From: Bacteroidota bacterium
GTDB lineage: Bacteria > Bacteroidota > Bacteroidia > Cytophagales > Cyclobacteriaceae
Assembly: GCA_016191555.1 (NCBI GenBank)
Contig: JACPVX010000068.1
Location: forward strand, 27,421-91,420
Direction of reading: 5' to 3'
Length of the DNA: 64,000 nucleotides
The notes under the pieces: generated by a model
Seen by the model: the letters and a program-made list of their open reading frames with translations, nothing else
Told to the model about the DNA's origin: nothing
Database searches by the model: none
Program-made: the position numbers and the translations under genes
Part shown: positions 47,301 to 55,025 of the stretch, in pieces
Numbering within the stretch: position 1 is the stretch's first letter
Layout of the letters: each line of letters starts with the position of its first letter

Positions 47301-47735
47301 ATTGAAACCGATCTTGAAATTTTAATTCCCGACACCTATATTAATAATACCAGCGAACGACTTCAATTGTATGGTTCGTTAGATAACATCAAAAACGAGG
47401 ACGCGCTCATCAAATTCACCGATTCGCTCCGCGACCGATTTGGCACCTTGCCTCCTTCGGTAGAACAATTGATCAATTCGGTTCGCTTACGCTGGATCGG
47501 AGAAGAGCTGGGTTTTGAGAAAATCAGCTTGAAGAATGAAAAAATGCGAGCCTATTTTATTTCAGGCAAAGACGAATACTTTAAATCGGAGGTTTTTGGC
47601 CGGGTTTTGAGATTTGTTCAGACTCACTCTAAAAAGTGCCGAATGAAGGATACCTCCGGGAAGTTGATACTTACCATTGAAGATATTACTTCTGTAGACC
47701 AGGCGATTGATTTGATGAAACCCCTGCTGGCTTAA
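44364..47735 (+). CDS. mfd: Transcription-repair coupling factor
   Basis: A 1123-residue ATP-dependent translocase that releases stalled RNA polymerase and recruits UvrA. N-terminal UvrB-like domains, an RNA polymerase interaction domain (GDFVTHIDYGIGKFAGLEKK), then the SF2 motor: Walker A VCGDVGFGKTEV (about residue 595), motif II DEEQ (about 697), TATPIPRTLHFSL, and QMRGRVGRS. The start is TTG; no upstream ATG is in frame, and a -7 box is 16 bases away. It overlaps the small downstream gene by four bases in convergent orientation. Confidence 0.95.
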   Translation: MKAADFISLYRADGFIQTLAEGIRALAPKSTASKDEASTIQVKGLHGSTDALVLAAVYKSVRANHVVILHDKEEASFFINDLQNLLEEKQIFLFPMSYKRPYEYDEIENANVLMRAEVLNQLSSHPEGNIIITYPEALSEKVINKKSLASNTFIVQKGEQLDREFLEEFLHTYDFEKTDFVFEAGQFAIRGGIIDVFSFANELPFRIELFGNEVDSIRSFDPGSQLSVDVLDRVSLMPNVQTRLVQEERQSIFEFISSTTRVWIKDARLTADIVGKCFDKASQSFDRVLAEGGNVKVVMEPHHLFDPQVDFEDRLAKFSKIEFGSRFHYTASKTVEFKTSVQPAFNKNFELLAANLLEYQQQGFGNFIAAEQPKQAERLHGVFEEIHPELKFQTLSFSLRQGFVDHNLKVVCYTDHQIFERYHRYKSKEKFSKSKALTFRDLQTMQPGDFVTHIDYGIGKFAGLEKKEVNGREQEAIRLIFRDDDILYVSIHALHKISKYSGKDGALPSISKLGSGEWDSKKAKVKKKVKDIAKELIDLYAKRKGAPGFAYAEDGFLQAELESSFIYEDTPDQAKATEDVKKDMQQAHPMDRLVCGDVGFGKTEVAIRAAFKAATEGKQVAVLVPTTILAMQHYRTFSERLSNFPIKIEYVSRFKTEKEIKEIINEVKEGKVNIIIGTHRVVSKDVVFKDLGLLVIDEEQKFGVKVKDRLKELKVNVDVLTLTATPIPRTLHFSLMGARDLSIIATPPPNRQPVTTELHNFDEVIIRDAVSYELKRGGQVFFVHNRISDIEQVANIIFKLVPDSRIGIAHGQMDGDKLEKVMLKFIEGEYDVLVSTNIIESGLDIPNANTIIINHANLFGLSDLHQMRGRVGRSNKKAFCYLLTPPTSVLSSDSRKRLAALEEFSDLGDGFKVAMRDLDIRGAGNLLGAEQSGFITDLGFDTYHKILDDAIQELKETEFKDLFADELLAKAKLIVQDCVIETDLEILIPDTYINNTSERLQLYGSLDNIKNEDALIKFTDSLRDRFGTLPPSVEQLINSVRLRWIGEELGFEKISLKNEKMRAYFISGKDEYFKSEVFGRVLRFVQTHSKKCRMKDTSGKLILTIEDITSVDQAIDLMKPLLA

Positions 47736-47983
47736 TACCCGATATCGGCCAGAGAAATGGAATCCGCATAAACATGCAATCCATACACATCATCGAAGGC
47801 ATTGATCATCAAAACCTTCTTATATTTTGAGGAATAATAGACTTCCACAAAGAAATTTTCAGTCTGATAGAGATAAACGGTAGCCTCCCCCAACTTTCTG
47901 GACATTAAATATTGAGTGGAATTAATGACCAAATCGCACTTTTTCTCAAAACTGGAGGTCATAAAATCTTCGAGCGTAATCAT
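47732..47983 (-). CDS. Small uncharacterised protein
   Basis: An 83-residue, soluble-looking protein (MITLEDFMTSSFEKKCDLVI, then VYLYQTENFFVEVYYSSKYK). It is acidic and lacks a signal peptide. It may be a small conserved Bacteroidota protein. It begins away from gldJ and its stop overlaps the mfd stop region. Function unknown. Confidence 0.6.
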   Translation of the reverse strand: MITLEDFMTSSFEKKCDLVINSTQYLMSRKLGEATVYLYQTENFFVEVYYSSKYKKVLMINAFDDVYGLHVYADSISLADIGY

Positions 47984-48249
47984 ACTTCTTTAATTACGCT
48001 GATACCTTGCCGAAAGTGTGCCAACCCTGAAATAGAGCTGAAATGACCTAATCGACTGTTTCGTATTACTCGATACGAGAAATAAATTCCCAAAATGGTA
48101 AAGCAATATCCCCCATTAAGTTGCCGTTAAGGTTCAGCATCTAAAGTAGAGTAGTTCTATTAAGGATTTATCAAAAAAAGGCTACGCTTTGGAAAACATG
48201 TATTTATCTCTTTATATTAGCGGTTACTTTGATCTATAACCAAAAGCAA

Positions 48250-49554
48250 ATGAAGTATTCCAAGTCATTTTTATTCTTAGTTGCGCTGTCATTTTTAGTT
48301 TCCTCATGCTTTTTAAGAAAGGGAGGTAAGCCTACAGCCCAGAATCCTGGTCAGGTAAGTACTGCCACAGGTCTGCAGTATACCCGCGATAAGGCCGAGG
48401 GTTTTGAGGTACAACCTTACAACGAGCAACCCGATGCACCAAATATGGTGTTCATTGAAGGTGGTCGTGCCGTTTTGGGTTCTTTCGAAGAAGATATGAT
48501 GTCTTATCGGGATAACGTAGAAAGAACCGTTTCGGTGGCTTCTTTCTATATGGACGAAACAGAGATCGCAAACATTCACTGGTTGGAGTACTTGTATTAT
48601 CTGACTACAGATTCTACTAAAGTAGACGGTGGAAAGGCTTACACCGCAGCTTTGCCTGATACTACTGTTTGGAGATCAAAATTGGCTTTTAACGATCCTT
48701 ATGTTGACTATTATTTAAGATATGCTGGTTTCCGTTACTTCCCTGTGGTGGGTGTTAAGTGGAAACAGGCGAATGCTTACTCACAATGGCGTACTGCACG
48801 GGTAAATGCTGACCTTGCTGAGAAGGCGGGAGAAGCGGTTCCTGAACAATTAACAGGTGCTGGTCGTGTGCCTATCGAATCAGGGTATAGCATTCCTGCT
48901 TACCGTTTGCCTACTGAGGCAGAGTGGGAATATGCTGCACAAGCTCTCATCGGAACACAATGGTTGGAAGAAATGCAAACCCACCAACGTCTTTATCCTT
49001 GGGATGGTCACGCATTGCGTAATCCTTACGGAAAGCAAATGGGTTATTTCTTAGCTAACTTCAAAAGAGGTAGAGGTGACTATGGCGGTATTGCCGGAAG
49101 ATTGAATGACGGTGCGTTGATTACATCATATATATATGAGTACCCTCCAAATGATTATGGCTTGTATAACATGGCCGGTAACGTGAGCGAGTGGGTAATG
49201 GATGTGTACCGTCCGCTTTCGCATCAAGATTTCGATGATTTGAACCCTATTCGTAGAGATGACTTCATCGATAGCCATGGCGACTACAGAAACCGCTATA
49301 CTAAAACGCCTAAAGATTCCACCATTACATTGCCTGACGGAACATCAAAAACCATCAAAACATTTGAATATGTGAAGAACCCATCAGGTTTTATCTCATT
49401 GGTTTCTGATAAAGTACGCGTTTACAAAGGCGGTTCTTGGAAAGATGTTGCTTACTGGATGTCTCCTGGCACAAGACGCTTCTTGGATGAAGACTCTGCT
49501 ACGGCAACCATCGGTTTCCGTTGCGCGATGATCCGTGCCGGATCTAACTACTAA
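48250..49554 (+). CDS. gldJ: Gliding motility lipoprotein GldJ-like (SUMF1/FGE domain)
   Basis: A 434-residue lipoprotein with lipobox LVSSC (about residue 20). The start is ATG 48250, giving the signal peptide; an upstream TTG is less likely. A formylglycine-enzyme-like (SUMF1) fold follows: NMVFIEGGRAVLGS, SFYMDETEIAN, LPTEAEWEYAAQA and the C-terminal GFRCAMIR. The linker TATGLQY..GFEV is GldJ-like. GldJ is needed for gliding and the type IX secretion machinery in Flavobacteriia. The SUMF1 catalytic cysteines are not evident, so the role is structural. Confidence 0.85.
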   Translation: MKYSKSFLFLVALSFLVSSCFLRKGGKPTAQNPGQVSTATGLQYTRDKAEGFEVQPYNEQPDAPNMVFIEGGRAVLGSFEEDMMSYRDNVERTVSVASFYMDETEIANIHWLEYLYYLTTDSTKVDGGKAYTAALPDTTVWRSKLAFNDPYVDYYLRYAGFRYFPVVGVKWKQANAYSQWRTARVNADLAEKAGEAVPEQLTGAGRVPIESGYSIPAYRLPTEAEWEYAAQALIGTQWLEEMQTHQRLYPWDGHALRNPYGKQMGYFLANFKRGRGDYGGIAGRLNDGALITSYIYEYPPNDYGLYNMAGNVSEWVMDVYRPLSHQDFDDLNPIRRDDFIDSHGDYRNRYTKTPKDSTITLPDGTSKTIKTFEYVKNPSGFISLVSDKVRVYKGGSWKDVAYWMSPGTRRFLDEDSATATIGFRCAMIRAGSNY

Positions 49555-49576
49555 GAAGAAAATCGTATAGATATTG

Positions 49577-49602
49577 AAAAGCCCTCATAAGAGGGCTTTT
49601 TT
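49577..49602 (+). terminator. Bidirectional rho-independent terminator
   Basis: AAAAGCCCTC (49577-49586) pairs perfectly with GAGGGCTTTT (49591-49600) around ATAA, and a run of Ts follows. It starts 22 bases after gldJ and overlaps the stop region of the convergent ComF gene, so it should end both transcripts. Confidence 0.88.
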
Positions 49603-50311
49603 ATTGTGCCTCCGCTATGCAAGCAACACTTAATTCGGCACACCCATTTTTCAACAAGTGATTGCCGCACGCCTCAATAGTGGCCCCGGTGGTAATTACA
49701 TCATCCACCAACAGAATACGCTTGCCGATGATCTTGTCGGTATGATGCAGGGCAAACACGCTTTCTACATTTTCCCATCGCTGTAGCTTCGATTTCTTGG
49801 TTTGGGTAACCGTAGAAATGGTGCGCAGAGAAATATTGTCATCAAAAGGAATGTTTAACTCTGAGCTAAGACCTTCGGCAAACTTGGCGCTTTGATTGTA
49901 ACCGCGTCTTCTTCTGCGAGAAGGATGAAGTGGCACCGGAATAATCAGATCAAAAGACTTTTCGTGCCCGGCCTTTTTTAGATCATAAGCATAAGCTTTG
50001 CCAAGTTTAAGTCCAACTTCAGGGTGATTGTTGTATTTCAGTTGGTGAAGCAAGTGCTGTACCAAACCCGTTTTGCGAAATTTCAGGTAGGCCCAGGCGT
50101 GAACAACAGGAAGCCGTACGGACAACCTGTTTTTGATGGGATTGTCACTCCACTCGTGGTATTGTGTTTTAGGTAATTCAACGAGGCAATGCGTGCACAG
50201 AATGTCTTCCCCCTTTACCAATCCCCGATTGCAACCCAGGCAAAAATTTGGATAGAACAGCGAAATAAAATCTCTGCCTATTTGATACAGCAAATGATCT
50301 TTTAATGGCAT
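49601..50311 (-). CDS. ComF-family phosphoribosyltransferase
   Basis: A 236-residue protein. Near the N-terminus are two CxxC pairs (FCLGCNRG and CTHC), likely a zinc site. The C-terminal half is a type I PRTase with PRPP loop LLVDDVITTGAT. ComF relatives are linked to natural transformation in some bacteria, and their true substrate is uncertain. It lies convergent with gldJ and shares the terminator. Confidence 0.85.
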   Translation of the reverse strand: MPLKDHLLYQIGRDFISLFYPNFCLGCNRGLVKGEDILCTHCLVELPKTQYHEWSDNPIKNRLSVRLPVVHAWAYLKFRKTGLVQHLLHQLKYNNHPEVGLKLGKAYAYDLKKAGHEKSFDLIIPVPLHPSRRRRRGYNQSAKFAEGLSSELNIPFDDNISLRTISTVTQTKKSKLQRWENVESVFALHHTDKIIGKRILLVDDVITTGATIEACGNHLLKNGCAELSVACIAEAQ

Positions 50312-50321
50312 TGCACGTGAA

Positions 50322-50876
50322 TTAGTCGCACGGAATCAAATCTTCTTCACGGCCATAGAGCCAGCATTCTTTATAAATGGAACAGTAGCAGATTTCATAG
50401 CTGAATTTCGGGTAGAAGTCTTTCAGTGCTTTTTGTAACTTATTATACTCCGCCTGATCTTTTACATAGATATGAAATACTTCTACCTTTTCTCCGGGAG
50501 CCAATACCATTTTTTCGAGCGAAGAATAGTATAAACTAACACTATCGGGATTGACAAACTTGGCCAATAACTGATAAGGTGTTTCCACTGGTTTGTTATC
50601 CCACATCATTTTGGCCGATTGAATAATGGCCGGCCCAACACCTTTGTTAACAACACGAAGAATAAATCCATCAGCACTCGTTTGAATGTATTGCCTTTCG
50701 ATATGCGGCCAAACCGAAGCATGTTGCTGACCTTGCATAATCCTAGCCTGATAGATGTAGACAAACAAAGTAGCCACACTGACAAAGACCGCAGATAATG
50801 CAATAATCATTTCAGGTTTTAGACTGAATGATTTTTTTGGTTGAGGAGTTAGAGTTTCTTCTGTTTTGTTTTCCAT
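50322..50876 (-). CDS. Membrane-anchored protein (unknown)
   Basis: A 184-residue protein with a short N-terminal cytoplasmic part, one membrane helix (PEMIIALSAVFVSVATLFVYIY) and a periplasmic domain with beta-rich sequence (RVVNKGVGPAIIQSAKMMWD) and several Cys near the C-terminus (YEICYCSIYKECWLYG). ATG 50876 (MENK) is preferred over an upstream start. The order of the strands suggests an Ig-like or protein-interaction domain. Function unknown. Confidence 0.6.
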   Translation of the reverse strand: MENKTEETLTPQPKKSFSLKPEMIIALSAVFVSVATLFVYIYQARIMQGQQHASVWPHIERQYIQTSADGFILRVVNKGVGPAIIQSAKMMWDNKPVETPYQLLAKFVNPDSVSLYYSSLEKMVLAPGEKVEVFHIYVKDQAEYNKLQKALKDFYPKFSYEICYCSIYKECWLYGREEDLIPCD

Positions 50877-50898
50877 GCTTCTCAAAACAATTCATCAA

Positions 50899-53064
50899 TT
50901 ATTTTTCGGGATGCCTCGCGTAGCGTTCAAAAAACTCAATTACTCGAAGCATGTGATCCATCATGCGGCCGGGGTTTCCGCTGCGCGTTAATTCATGTCC
51001 TTCTTTTGGATAGCGAATATATTCTACCGGCTTGTTCAAAATTTTTAAGCTTTTATACAACATCTCCGATTGAATGACTCCGGTGCGTAAATCAACATCG
51101 CCATGAATAATCAGCAAAGGCGTTTTGATTTTGTCTACGTAAGTTAATGGCGATTCGGCATCCAGCAAAGCTTTCGTTTCTTTTTGCCAAGGATATCCGC
51201 CAAAATGATCGGGCACTAATCGCCACGCATTTCCTTCGCCCATGAAAGTAGTGAGGTCGTACACACCACGTTGCGCATTGGCTGCTTTGAAGCGATGATC
51301 ATGACCTACAATCCATGCCACCATATAGCCGGCATAGCTGCCGCCTTCCACAAAAAGATTTTCTTTGTCGATCCAAGCGTGCTGCTTCATAGCCTCATCC
51401 AACGAAGCGAGAATATCTCCGGCAGGGCTTGTTCCCCAATCTTTGAAATTTCCCTTTTTGAATTTGTCGCCATAGCCACCACTACCGCGAGGGTTGCAAT
51501 ACACAACGCCATACCCCCAACTGTTTTCCAGTTGATATTCATGCCACATCGAAAAGATACCAGGTCCCCACATGGCAGATGGACCACCATGAATGTTCAA
51601 AATGGTAGGATATTTCAATCCTTCTTTTTTGTTGATGGGTTCCATTACCCAATATTGAATTTTGGTGCCATCCGGTCGTGTGTACCAATATTCAGCTGGC
51701 GCAATAATGGTTTTTTCTTTTACCCAACCTTCGTTGAATTTGGTAAGTTGTTTGTGTGGCTTACCCGATTCTTTGAGATTGAAAGAATAAATCTCCCACG
51801 GATTTTTGGTTTCAGTAAGCGCATACACCACCTTATCACCACGCACATCATAATCATTCACACCATTGTCGTTGCCGAATAGTTTGGTTTCTTTTCCTCC
51901 TGTCGCTGCAATCGAGTAGAGCGGAATGTCGCCTTCGGTTTGAGCGGTAAAGAAAATAGTTTTGCTGTCGGCAGACCAGTTGCCTTGACCGGCATCACGA
52001 TCGAGTGAAGCTGTTAATGATAGAGGTGTGCCTCCTGTGGCATTAACAACCGCTAATTGTGTTTGAGGTGCATGGCGATTGGAAATTGTTTCGGCATAAA
52101 ACAAAATCTTTTTTCCGTCAGGTGAAAATTTAGCATTCGATAAACTATAGCCATTCCATGACAAAAATTCCTTTGATGTTTTTCCGACTACGTCAATCAT
52201 CCAAAGATCAGTATCCTGCTCATCATCGGGAGCTACTTTATAAACTTTTGAATGACACACAATTTGTTTCCCATCCGGGCTCCACTCACCGCCTTCAAAA
52301 TCCTGATATCCGCTGGTAATTTGAATCGCTTTCTCATCTGCGCCAAGCGATTTGATAAATAGGTGACTGAACTCTTCTTCAGGCTGCAGGTTTAATTCGC
52401 CTTGTAATTGTTGACGTGTGAGTACGCGCGGATTTCCATCAACTGCATTCCTCGAAAGCCAAGCGCGCACTTCTTCTAAACTACCATCCGGACTGTTCTT
52501 TACGTTTTTCTTTTCATCGGCTTTGAGTTTTTTCCAATTCGGTTCGTCACCCACTTTACGTGCGGGCCGTTCGTAATCCCACGTAAGTGAACCCTCAACC
52601 GCATAGAATGGAATGGATGATGTGAATAAAATTTTCTTTCCATCGGGGCTCCACCGCGGACGAGTGGCACCGAATTCTGACTTGGTGATCACAGAAGCTT
52701 CGCCTCCGTTCATCGGCAACATCCATATTTGTGATTTGTCGCCATCGGTTCGTACGAAAGCAATGGTTTTGCCATCGGGACTCCACTGCGGTTGACCATC
52801 GTTTTTATCGCCAAACGTAAGTTGACGTGCCTCTTCATTGCCTACTAAATCCAATAGATACAAATGACGTGTGTAGTAATATTCATTTTCGTTTTTTACA
52901 GCCTTGCGAATCACTACAGTGACCGCTTTGGAGCCATCCGGAGAAATTTGAATTTGGTTGGTGGTAACAATCTTCATCAGATCAGAAGCGACCACCGGTG
53001 TTTTTGTCTGTGCCGATGCATTGACAGCAATGAAAATCAGCAGAAGGAATTTTAGTTTTTGCAT
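50899..53064 (-). CDS. Secreted S9-family peptidase (prolyl oligopeptidase type)
   Basis: A 721-residue secreted serine peptidase (signal peptide ending NASAQT). The N-terminal part is a PD40-like beta-propeller (blades QPQWSPDGKTIAFV and RPRWSPDGKKILFT). The alpha/beta-hydrolase domain has nucleophile motif GGSYAGYM, the Asp in HGDVDLRTG and the His in EGHEL. It should cut small peptides or acylaminoacyl substrates in the periplasm. It lies next to an amidohydrolase with a gap of 29 bases. Confidence 0.9.
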   Translation of the reverse strand: MQKLKFLLLIFIAVNASAQTKTPVVASDLMKIVTTNQIQISPDGSKAVTVVIRKAVKNENEYYYTRHLYLLDLVGNEEARQLTFGDKNDGQPQWSPDGKTIAFVRTDGDKSQIWMLPMNGGEASVITKSEFGATRPRWSPDGKKILFTSSIPFYAVEGSLTWDYERPARKVGDEPNWKKLKADEKKNVKNSPDGSLEEVRAWLSRNAVDGNPRVLTRQQLQGELNLQPEEEFSHLFIKSLGADEKAIQITSGYQDFEGGEWSPDGKQIVCHSKVYKVAPDDEQDTDLWMIDVVGKTSKEFLSWNGYSLSNAKFSPDGKKILFYAETISNRHAPQTQLAVVNATGGTPLSLTASLDRDAGQGNWSADSKTIFFTAQTEGDIPLYSIAATGGKETKLFGNDNGVNDYDVRGDKVVYALTETKNPWEIYSFNLKESGKPHKQLTKFNEGWVKEKTIIAPAEYWYTRPDGTKIQYWVMEPINKKEGLKYPTILNIHGGPSAMWGPGIFSMWHEYQLENSWGYGVVYCNPRGSGGYGDKFKKGNFKDWGTSPAGDILASLDEAMKQHAWIDKENLFVEGGSYAGYMVAWIVGHDHRFKAANAQRGVYDLTTFMGEGNAWRLVPDHFGGYPWQKETKALLDAESPLTYVDKIKTPLLIIHGDVDLRTGVIQSEMLYKSLKILNKPVEYIRYPKEGHELTRSGNPGRMMDHMLRVIEFFERYARHPEK

Positions 53065-53093
53065 GTATTCAACGAATTAAATGTTAGGCAGAT

Positions 53094-54533
53094 TTATTTG
53101 TTGTCAGTAGGAATGGGTGGAGGACCTTCGGGGATGTAAGGTTTATATACAAAGGTGCCTTTGCGCTTTTCAAATTCGGCACGAACGTCTTTACGCAACT
53201 GTTCATTTTCAAAAAGATCAACCATCGTCATGGCCAATGATTTGGAGGCGAGGATAAGACCTTTGTGCCCAATGCTCATGCCACCGCAGGCCACTACACT
53301 CCAGCCGTGCCAGGCTGTGTTTTTTGGAGCGGTAGTTGCGACTAGCGTGATCTCTGGTACGAGCCAGCTTACATCGCCCACATCGGTAGAACCTCCTACC
53401 GGATGTTCAAGCGTTTCTCTCAGCGGATAGATTTTTCCATCCAGCTCAACTAATTTTCCACCTTGCTCTTGTTGTATTTTTTGTGCGAAAGCTTGCTCTT
53501 CGGGTGTGTAGTTGATGGGGCCGAGAATTTCTAAATTCTTTTGTAATACTCCGGCTCCTGTGCGATTGACCAGAACTTCATAATCGCCTGCTTGTACCGT
53601 TACTTTCGCTTCCACTCCGGCAATCATTCCGGCACCTTGTGCAATTTCTTTGACGCGGGTAAAAACTTCATCTACACCTGTGCGCTGACTATCGCGCACC
53701 CACATCCAAACTTTGGCATACTCGGGCACCACATTAGGAACATCGCCACCGGCTTTGATGGCATAGTGCATGCGCACACTGGGGTGCACATGTTCGCGCA
53801 ACAAGTTTACACCGAATGTAAATGCTTCGAGTGCATCTACGGCACTGCGACCATTCCACGGGTCGGCAGCTGCATGAGCAGCCTTGCCTTTAAACTCCAC
53901 CACAAAATCAACCATGGCTTGAGAGCTTTGTGTGCTGGCACCAATTTCTACATCCGGATGCCAATCCAAACAAACATCTAAATCATTGAAGAGACCTTCA
54001 CGTGCCATATAGACTTTTCCGCCTACGGACTCTTCAGCAGGGGTTCCGTAAAAGCGAATGGTGCCTTTCAATTTTCTTTGCTCGATCAATTCTTTGACTG
54101 CGATGGCGGCACCTAAACTGCCGGCACCAAACAGGTTATGACCACAGCCATGTCCGGCTGCACCTTTTTCTAACGCTTCCTTGGAAGGTGTTGCTTTTTG
54201 TGAAATGCCGGGGAGCGCATCGTATTCGCCCATGATACCAATAATCGGTTTGCCGGAGCCATATTCAGCTACAAATGCCGTTGGCAAACCAGCAACACCA
54301 CGCGTAACACGGAAGCCTTGTGCTTGTGCATAGTCGGCTAGTTCTTTGGATGACTTATGTTCGCGCAAAGCGGTTTCTGCATAAGCCCAGATTTTATCGC
54401 TGATGGCGATCAGGTCGGCCTGATGTTTTTCTACCGATTGAATTGTAGCTGATTTATTTGGACTTAATTTTTTGGTTTGCGCCTGCGCTGAAAGGGTGGC
54501 GGTAATCAAAAGAAGAATGACTGCGAGACGCAT
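53094..54533 (-). CDS. Secreted AbgB-like M20 amidohydrolase
   Basis: A 479-residue zinc hydrolase (signal peptide ending TLSAQAQ; ATG 54533 chosen). Motifs are IMGEYDALPGISQ, GHGCGHNLFGAGSLGAA, YGTPAEESVGGKV and GSTDVGDVSW, close to p-aminobenzoyl-glutamate hydrolase subunit B. It differs from the amidohydrolase at 9905 in motif spacing. It removes amino-acid or aminobenzoyl groups from amide substrates. Lies upstream of the S9 peptidase, giving a two-hydrolase unit. Confidence 0.85.
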   Translation of the reverse strand: MRLAVILLLITATLSAQAQTKKLSPNKSATIQSVEKHQADLIAISDKIWAYAETALREHKSSKELADYAQAQGFRVTRGVAGLPTAFVAEYGSGKPIIGIMGEYDALPGISQKATPSKEALEKGAAGHGCGHNLFGAGSLGAAIAVKELIEQRKLKGTIRFYGTPAEESVGGKVYMAREGLFNDLDVCLDWHPDVEIGASTQSSQAMVDFVVEFKGKAAHAAADPWNGRSAVDALEAFTFGVNLLREHVHPSVRMHYAIKAGGDVPNVVPEYAKVWMWVRDSQRTGVDEVFTRVKEIAQGAGMIAGVEAKVTVQAGDYEVLVNRTGAGVLQKNLEILGPINYTPEEQAFAQKIQQEQGGKLVELDGKIYPLRETLEHPVGGSTDVGDVSWLVPEITLVATTAPKNTAWHGWSVVACGGMSIGHKGLILASKSLAMTMVDLFENEQLRKDVRAEFEKRKGTFVYKPYIPEGPPPIPTDNK

Positions 54534-54649
54534 AGGGTTGGGTTTAGAAAGGGAAGATATTAAAAATAATGTGAGGTTGAATGATAAGGGTAAGTCCATT
54601 TCACAACCTTTTTGACAAGCGGTGTGTCCAATGGAAAAATCAGCGAATT

Positions 54650-55009
54650 ATGAAGAAGCTATTGGTATTGATATTGGTAATTGTTTCGGCTTGCTCCAAA
54701 GAAAAAATTACCACTTCGAATTGCTCTGTTGAAGCAACCGTTCGTGACCTTACCGGGTTAGATGGATGTGGTTATGTTTTTGAGTTGAATGATGGCAAAA
54801 AACTAGAACCACAAATCCTCATGTATTGCGGTACGATGCCATTATCGCCTGAGGTGACGAACGATCCACTCTATAACTTTCAATTTGTGGATGGAAAGCG
54901 AGTAAAGATAAGTTATGAACAAGTAGAAGGCGCTAGTATTTGTATGGTAGGCCCCATGGTAAAGATTACTTGTCTTACAGAATTGTCAGTACAGGAAACA
55001 AATTACTGA
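54650..55009 (+). CDS. Small lipoprotein
   Basis: A 119-residue lipoprotein with lipobox IVSAC (about residue 14). ATG 54650 is chosen because the longer frame has no signal. The mature part has several Cys and a beta-sandwich-like pattern (EATVRDLTGLDGCGYVFEL). It is divergent from the M20 gene and convergent with the GH3 gene. Function unknown. Confidence 0.65.
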   Translation: MKKLLVLILVIVSACSKEKITTSNCSVEATVRDLTGLDGCGYVFELNDGKKLEPQILMYCGTMPLSPEVTNDPLYNFQFVDGKRVKISYEQVEGASICMVGPMVKITCLTELSVQETNY

Positions 55010-55025
55010 TCTATTGAAATCAATT

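Noticed and set aside
51271..51882. 203-codon open frame opposite the S9 peptidase
   Set aside because: It lies entirely antisense to a gene with clear catalytic motifs, and its product (His, Phe, Ile-rich, no domain) has no features of a real protein.
53592..53981. 129-codon frame opposite the M20 hydrolase
   Set aside because: Antisense shadow of the conserved AbgB-like gene; no motif or start signal.
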